Assembly (NCBI GenBank): GCA_936450465.1
Contig: OW388299.1
Span: 41,055,548-41,119,547 of the forward strand
DNA: 64,000 bases
Reading direction: 5' to 3'
DNA from: Gibbula magus
Taxonomy: Eukaryota; Mollusca; Gastropoda; Trochida; Trochidae
Shown here: positions 58,995 through 64,000 of the stretch, in pieces
Layout: each line of letters begins with the position of its first letter
Position numbering within the stretch: the first letter of the stretch is position 1
Made by a program: the position numbers and the translations under genes
Notes under the pieces: generated by a model
What the model was told of the DNA's origin: nothing
Databases searched by the model: none
Seen by the model: the letters and a program-made list of their open reading frames with translations, nothing else

Positions 58995-59890
58995 TACTCT
59001 TGAGGTACAGGGTAGTATTTACTGATGAGACTGGCAAGGAGAGGAAACATCTTCTCTTCCTTCCTGTTCCAGCGGAACATGGTCTCATCTAAATGAGGGC
59101 CCAACTGTTCTTTATTGACACCATGCATACTCTTAAATTTTGATTTTGCATTGCCCCAAAAGCCTTCAATGGTGTTGGTATGGGCACCTGTCTTTGGATC
59201 AACATAATTCTTCTTATGACACACAGTGTCATGTGAGTAGCCATTTCTCTTCAAGCACAGATATGACTTAAACTCATCTGTTATTAGATGGCTACCGACT
59301 TCTACATGTGCTAAAATAATGGGAAGTAAAGTTTCAGTGGTCCTCCTTTCCACGCTGAAAAGTAACACATGTTTTGTTATTCGGTCAATGAGCCCAAATA
59401 TCCAATAATTGGTTATACCTTGGGTGGAACCTTTGTTATATTTTCTTTTCCGACCCCACTTACTTTCGTCCATCTCCACGATATGGCCTACGCCACCAAG
59501 GGTCACTGGCTCATCTAAAAGAGATCGGGACATTAAATCCCTGTACATGTTGTACCAATTATAAACAGTTTTTTCACATACATCAAGCATTTTCACAGCC
59601 ATGTGGCCGGGCACATCAATGCAAAAAAGATACAACAACATCAATAGTGTTCCAAGGCTCAATTTTTGTCCTTCCCAGAAACTGCCAGTCCTTATGCTTT
59701 TGGTTTTGCGGCATTTGTAACATCTCCAAACATGCATATCTAAAGTCTTACTGTCCTTGGTTAGCTTCATAGCTTGATTACAATTTGCACATTCTTGTTT
59801 TGAAGATAACAGTTTATTGGTTTGCATAAATTCAATTGTCTTATTAACATCAGCACAGACAGCGCCAAGATCAATCAGGGACCCATCCAT
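58994..59890 (-). CDS. Merlin-family (ISXO2/IS1595-like) DDE transposase, intact
   Basis: This 298-residue protein should cut and rejoin the ends of the surrounding transposon in the nucleus. Seen directly: a zinc-ribbon pair C34-x2-C37 and C57-x2-C60; a helix-turn-helix-like stretch around residues 100-119 (MLDVCEKTVYNWY); then a DDE core with D141 in MDESKWGRK, D205 in ITDEFKSY and E242 in NTIEGFWGNAK. The order zinc ribbon, HTH, D-D-E with the NTIEGFW signature matches ISXO2-like transposases, the group of bacterial IS1016/IS1595 and eukaryotic Merlin. Length fits the family and there is no frameshift or stop. The ATG at 59890 is used because the zinc ribbon follows it. The stop codon touches the end of a 67-bp satellite. 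Integrity suggests the copy could be active; expression cannot be judged here. Confidence 0.92.
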   Translation of the reverse strand: MDGSLIDLGAVCADVNKTIEFMQTNKLLSSKQECANCNQAMKLTKDSKTLDMHVWRCYKCRKTKSIRTGSFWEGQKLSLGTLLMLLYLFCIDVPGHMAVKMLDVCEKTVYNWYNMYRDLMSRSLLDEPVTLGGVGHIVEMDESKWGRKRKYNKGSTQGITNYWIFGLIDRITKHVLLFSVERRTTETLLPIILAHVEVGSHLITDEFKSYLCLKRNGYSHDTVCHKKNYVDPKTGAHTNTIEGFWGNAKSKFKSMHGVNKEQLGPHLDETMFRWNRKEEKMFPLLASLISKYYPVPQE

Positions 59891-60014
59891 TATGAGGTAA
59901 TATTCACAAAATTTCAGTAAAATGACATTTCTGTTATGGTAAATTCACATGAATAATATTGTCAACAATGATTTCTTGATGGAAACATTTCATGAACATG
60001 TTATGTCATAATTT

Positions 60015-60980
60015 TTACATGAATGAGTACCCAGTGAAATACTTAAAGCACTCCACTGCTAACCAGCAAGAGTATGATTTGGAGGTAATGCCTGTGGACA
60101 AAATAGATTTAAGCCACCAATGCAAGTGTCCAACGAACGTGAGTCCGTCAAAGCGGCGAATGATCAGGAATGAGAAATGGTCCTGGGACACAATCACAAA
60201 ACGATACTTATGGTACACATTTCCAAATATGGCGTCTGCTTCATCTTGAAATTTAAACACAAATTCTGGAAAATCCAATTCAGAAATCTTGGCCCAGTTC
60301 GATGCAATATTGTTAGCAATTTCAAGGTCAGACACATCTTCTGTAAATGTTATATAACTTTGTTTGTTCATGGACCACATATAAATCAACTGGGCAATCC
60401 GTCCTTCTTTGGCAGGAAGGTGGGATGAAACATCCTTCAATTGTTTAAGAATATGCCTGAGAAACATGGTTAGTATAATTTAATTGTCACAAGCACAAAA
60501 AGATGAACCAATATCTTCAAAATTGTCCATGAATCCTTGTACATATTGCAAAAGCAATGACCTGACTGTGAGTTCTATTCCTTGACGTGGCGGGTAACGA
60601 AACGTTTGGTGCACAAAAAACTTCAAATTCAATTCATTTGAGAAAAACACAGCATTTAGAACATTTCTTTTGAATCTTTTGCCATCCAAAGACTTCTTCT
60701 TCTTTATCTGGTACTTAAAATAGCACAACACCTTGATGGAATGTTCTGGAAAAAGTGGTCTGAATCCAGTGTCATAGTATCTGTTATTAGCTTCATCCTC
60801 TTGGAAATCTTGAATATAATCAATGTTTTTGGCATTTAAACTTGGCAAACCACAATGTTTGCAAAAATTTGTCTTTGATTCCACAACTGGAGCACTTCTT
60901 TTTAACCAAAATTCTTCTGTACAAGTTAATAAAGTTCTACTGCAGTATTTCGTGTAACAACACTTACGTATTTCATCCAT
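60015..60980 (-). pseudogene. Unrecognised second gene of the Merlin-type element, one in-frame stop
   Basis: Two stretches lie in the same minus-strand frame: 166 codons from the ATG at 60980, then TAA at 60482-60480, four codons, an ATG at 60467 and 150 codons to 60015. Together they make about 320 codons broken by one stop. The first part is cysteine-containing (C7, C8, C13, C20, then C40-x2-C43 in NFCKHCG, possibly zinc-binding) and has a lysine-rich patch near residues 93-104. The second part is mixed, with many aromatics (HWWLK, CFKYF) and no motif I know. It precedes the transposase by about 120 bp on the same strand, so the two may share a transcript. Options: one gene with a nonsense mutation, two proteins, stop readthrough, or an unrecognised short intron. 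I assign no function. Confidence 0.55.
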
Positions 60981-61647
60981 GTTGGCACCATTATAAACAC
61001 TTTTCCATCAAGAAAACAGCAGAAAACATCCAAAAACATCAAGAAACATCGAAGATCAGACTCGTAGTAAAAACTTTCATCTGATAGTAAGATTATGGTA
61101 ATTTTTCCAACCTTTGACCTGACCCACTAATTTCAGCCAATGGAAAATGAGTGACGCGTTTTGATGACCCATGACCTAGGTCGTGACATCTACTCTGACC
61201 AATGAGAGAACACTAGTCATTAATATTCATGAGCTGTGTCCTACTTTTCTCGGGGTTATTTTTACTCGTTTCTGATGGGAATTAAATAAAAAAACAACAT
61301 TTCAATCATGTTTATTTTCAACAACAACATCAATAATCACAATAAAGAACATTTTCATGGACACTTTTGAGCTTTTAAAGTAACTTGACACTTCTCGATA
61401 TGCGAAATCGGCTGTCAGTCGTGTCGGCAAATCAGGGCCCACTCGTTATCGTGACTTATAAGGCAGCGGGAAGGTGGGCCCTCATTTCGGTTTTCTCCAA
61501 AAAATGCAATGTACAATTTAAAACGTAGTAACGAAGAAGGTAATTAATTATAGAAATTTTAAGTGCAATTAGATTTAATTAAACGTTTTTATTTATTTAA
61601 GAACGATGGATACGAAACTAAATTGGTTAACTCCGATTGAGAATTCA
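60981..61647 (-). other. Right subterminal region of the Merlin-type element
   Basis: Likely holds the promoter for both minus-strand frames, but I see no clear TATA box. It contains one GTGGGCCCTCATTT (61474-61487) and AATCAGGGCCCACTCG just before it (61430-61445), matching motifs at the opposite end of the element. Confidence 0.4.
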
Positions 61648-61700
61648 AGAGTTGCCTCCCTTGGAGAAATCGGTCTTGCCACTGATAATACCGTATCGCC
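61648..61700 (-). repeat. Right terminal inverted repeat (53 bp) of the Merlin-type element
   Basis: Begins AGAGTTGCCTCCC and ends CCGTATCGCC. It is the exact reverse complement of 55424-55476. Confidence 0.93.
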
Positions 61701-61708
61701 GATAGTTT
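61701..61708. repeat. Right target-site duplication of the Merlin-type element
   Basis: GATAGTTT, identical to 55416-55423. Deleting the element and one copy restores a continuous host sequence. Confidence 0.9.
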
Positions 61709-62456
61709 TATAGTTAAAAGCTGTGTAAGTTTGTGTGATGTGTCATCATGTCTAGATGCCTTCGTGCCCTCAAACGATTTCGCTTTTTCCATCACTGTCC
61801 ATCAAAGGGGTTTACAAGAAACACTCGGAACAAAGGGCTTGTGGTCATAAGAAGCTCTCTAAAATGTCATCTCATTCTCAATTTGGTTTCATATATCATC
61901 ATAGTCTTGTATTTCTAGTGTAGTTTAGTCTAGTTTAGTTTATAGTTCATTATTACCCTGGTCTAACCCAAGCGGATATATTTGTCGCTGGAAGGTTACC
62001 TCCATCACAACTGTTACCATGCAGGTACCAATTTGCTGCTGGGTGAACAGGGGCACATTTTGAATTAAGTCACTTGTCCAGGGTGACAACATAAGTCTCT
62101 CAACTGATGTCTCAGTGTGGGGCAGCGAATCAACCCTTAAAACTCGATAAAAAGGATATCATTTTCATTCAAAGAGTACCTGGACATGTGAGGATATATA
62201 TATATTTATCTTTCCTTACAGGAAAATACTTGTTTTTGATTGGCTAACGGTCGTTACGTTTTTTCTTATGTACCCCTTCAGTCACGTGAGTCTCATTTAA
62301 AAGCTTGAAGCAATAAGTTATATGACTTTTAACATATCAGTCGAGAAGGGTGACACCATTTTGTTTACGTTTAGGGTCAAGGTCATTCAAGCGATATCAG
62401 CTGATAAGTCAATCGCAGTCAAAACGCAATAACTATAATAACTAGGATTGCCACAG
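61709..62456. other. Right flank of the Merlin-type element, no gene seen
   Basis: TAGTTTAGTCTAGTTTAGTT near 61922 is a short simple repeat. Nothing else. Confidence 0.5.
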
Positions 62457-63930
62457 GCAATACTTAGGTCTTCAAGACTTCTGCTTGACCTAGAACTCCA
62501 TGTTGGATTCTCGGTTATTCGTCAGTTTCTCTGCTTTAAAATGAGCTATCAAACATGTCTCTATCTTCAATAGTTATTTTACAAAAATTCTCCAAAGAAG
62601 TTACCCCTCTGAAAATTGAAAAATCACATAGTAATGGACCCCTACATGACCTTTCTCACGATTAAGACAAAATGGTTAATATTTTCATACTAAGTTGCAA
62701 CATAGAAAATATTGTGCTTTCATTTCCACTTAAGTAGATGTAATCATCATTTAGATTGCATACATAATTAATGCGTTATCGTTTTCTGAATATTCAAGAA
62801 AATACTCTAAATTGCTTAAATGTTGACGCCTTGAGAACGTTTGCGATGTTCGGAGCTTAACTATCAAATTTTTTATGAAAGGATTCAACTGAAAAGTTGT
62901 TGTTTTTGAATTTGTGTAGCCGAAGGTGTATACATAATGAAATTATCTTAATTAGTTAAGCAGTTATGATCCTTTGAACTTTGCTGAAAATGGCGATTTT
63001 CGAAAAATGACAAAGTTCTATGACTTGTCACACGTAAGGTATGACAAATAAATGCTTGAAAATTATTGTCCTTAATAAAATGATATCTCTCCTTTAATAT
63101 AAGCTATTAAACCTGTTGGTATCTTTAGTGGTTTAAGATCTAAAATTCTTCGAAAAATATGCCCCCAAAAGTCCTCAAAATCACGAAATTTCATACATTT
63201 TGACAAATGCGATAATTGTGGCCTAACTATCAACTTTTACTTGATATAGGTATGTTATAGAAATGTTAAGTAACGTATTTGGGTCAGATGAAAATAAAAA
63301 TCTTTGATATATCTTCTTTTCTTACAGAGTTATGCCCCTTTAAACATGAGGACGAAATTCGGTCTTTTTAAAATTGACCATGTTCAATGATGGATTATCA
63401 AAATTCTAGGATGAAATTAAAAAATCGACAACTACAACCCTCTGCAGAATTCATTTATCTTTAAAATAAGCTATCATATGTATATGTACTCATAGAATTG
63501 AAGGACGAGAACGTTTTCTTAGACGCGTACCCTAAAAACCGCGAAAGTTCACCAAAAATTCAGTTTTTTCGAAATAGCACAAAATCTATGTAACGGCCGA
63601 AAAAATGTCACTAACTTTTTTTGTGGGGAATGTTGTTGCGCACAGTTTTAAGGAAATATATTGATTAGTATTCAAGTTATGAAATTAAGGTTTAAAGTTT
63701 TGACTTCAAAGGGAGATAACTCACGAAAGAAGTCGAAAATAAAAAAAGTGGCTCGTTAAAATCTAAGTTGGGTCACAGGCTATCAGCCCTGAAAGTTTCA
63801 TACAAATCAGCCCAGTGGTTACTTCAGAAAGCTCTGGACAAAAAAAGTACAAAGAATAATAATAATAATAATGAAGAACACGGATAATAACAATACGTCT
63901 TCATGACTTACGTCTTGAAGACCTAATAAT
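62457..63930. mobile_element. Repeat family K, longer copy
   Basis: Starts AGGATTGCCACAGGCAATAC with AGGTCTTCAAGAC and ends GTCTTGAAGACCT, inverted ends about 1.45 kb apart. The interior has three diverged units around GAGCTATCAAACATGTCTCT (62545), AAGCTATTAAACCTG (63102) and AAGCTATCATATG (63467). Its last 300 bp match 18851-19150. No coding capacity. Confidence 0.6.
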
Positions 63931-63931
63931 A

Positions 63932-64000
63932 ATACACGGGAAGTACAGACCTATATGGTCGTGCGGAGCGCTTAGCGGCACTGAAAGTACACTTCCCTCA
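63932..64000 (+). mobile_element. SINE family 2, partial, cut by the window end
   Basis: ACACGGGAAGTACAGACCTA, TATGGTCGTGCGGAGCGCTT and AAAGTACACTTCC match 791-858 of the full copy. Confidence 0.8.

Larger units (their letters stand above)
55424..61700 (-). mobile_element. Complete Merlin-type DNA transposon, 6.28 kb
   Basis: The first 53 bases (55424-55476, beginning GGCGATACGG) are the exact reverse complement of the last 53 (61648-61700). The octamer GATAGTTT lies immediately outside both ends (55416-55423 and 61701-61708), an 8-bp target duplication of the length reported for the Merlin superfamily. Inside are a DDE transposase of the Merlin/IS1016 type, a second unknown frame, a 67-bp satellite and a nested TTAA element, all described separately. 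Without the nested 1,479-bp insertion and its extra TTAA the element would be about 4.8 kb, still long for a Merlin, which is usually a single-gene element of a few kb. Perfect terminal repeats and target duplication suggest recent insertion. Confidence 0.93.

Noticed and set aside
60465..60520. Short intron removing the TAA between the two parts of the unknown gene
   Set aside because: TACTAAC and TTTCTCAG look like branch point and acceptor, but the donors I could find (34, 40, 52 or 86 bases upstream) would all shift the frame. RNA evidence could still overturn this.
60842..61084. Plus-strand frames at 59992-60428 and 60842-61084
   Set aside because: They are antisense to the minus-strand frames of the Merlin-type element and have no features.

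Overview
The window looks like intergenic DNA from an animal nuclear genome. It is AT-rich and has no dense or operon-like coding. It carries tRNA-headed SINEs with target-site duplications, many miniature inverted-repeat transposons (MITEs), hairpin-ended repeats and several kilobase-scale satellites. The repeat style (GTCC-rich hairpin elements, tRNA SINEs ending in CTCACC) resembles marine lophotrochozoans such as molluscs. That placement is inference; no host gene here fixes the taxon.

Layout. 1-10 kb: a degenerate repeat split by nested SINEs, simple repeats, a possible TATA promoter (near 5.5 kb, minus strand), a possible small exon (8.77 kb) and a hairpin-ended element (8.9-9.6 kb). 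10-20 kb: a foldback element (10.7-12.2 kb), a 'TTTTAGCTCATCAGG' element, several TTAA-flanked MITEs and a 95-bp tandem array. 19.7-22.5 kb: a nest in which a SINE, a hairpin-ended element with 177-bp internal repeats and a PIF/Harbinger-like MITE sit inside one older element. 23-35 kb: simple repeats, three long palindromes, SINEs and two further terminal-inverted-repeat elements. 35.5-51 kb: large satellites (38 bp, a GAT/AAT trinucleotide array, 50 bp, 91 bp, and a 12-bp pyrimidine-rich array). 51-55 kb: decayed SINEs and MITEs.

The clearest biology is at 55.4-61.7 kb: a 6,277-bp DNA transposon with 53-bp perfect terminal inverted repeats and an 8-bp target duplication (GATAGTTT). It encodes, on the minus strand, an intact 298-residue Merlin/IS1016-type (ISXO2-like) DDE transposase. 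Upstream of it on the same strand is a second, unrecognised reading frame of about 320 codons broken by one in-frame TAA. An 18-copy, 67-bp satellite ends at the transposase stop codon, and a 1.5-kb TTAA-flanked piggyBac-like passenger lies near the left end. A two-gene Merlin-type element with a satellite abutting its transposase is the best candidate here for something undescribed.

No complete host gene was recognised. Most open frames of 60-120 codons are chance or repeat-borne.
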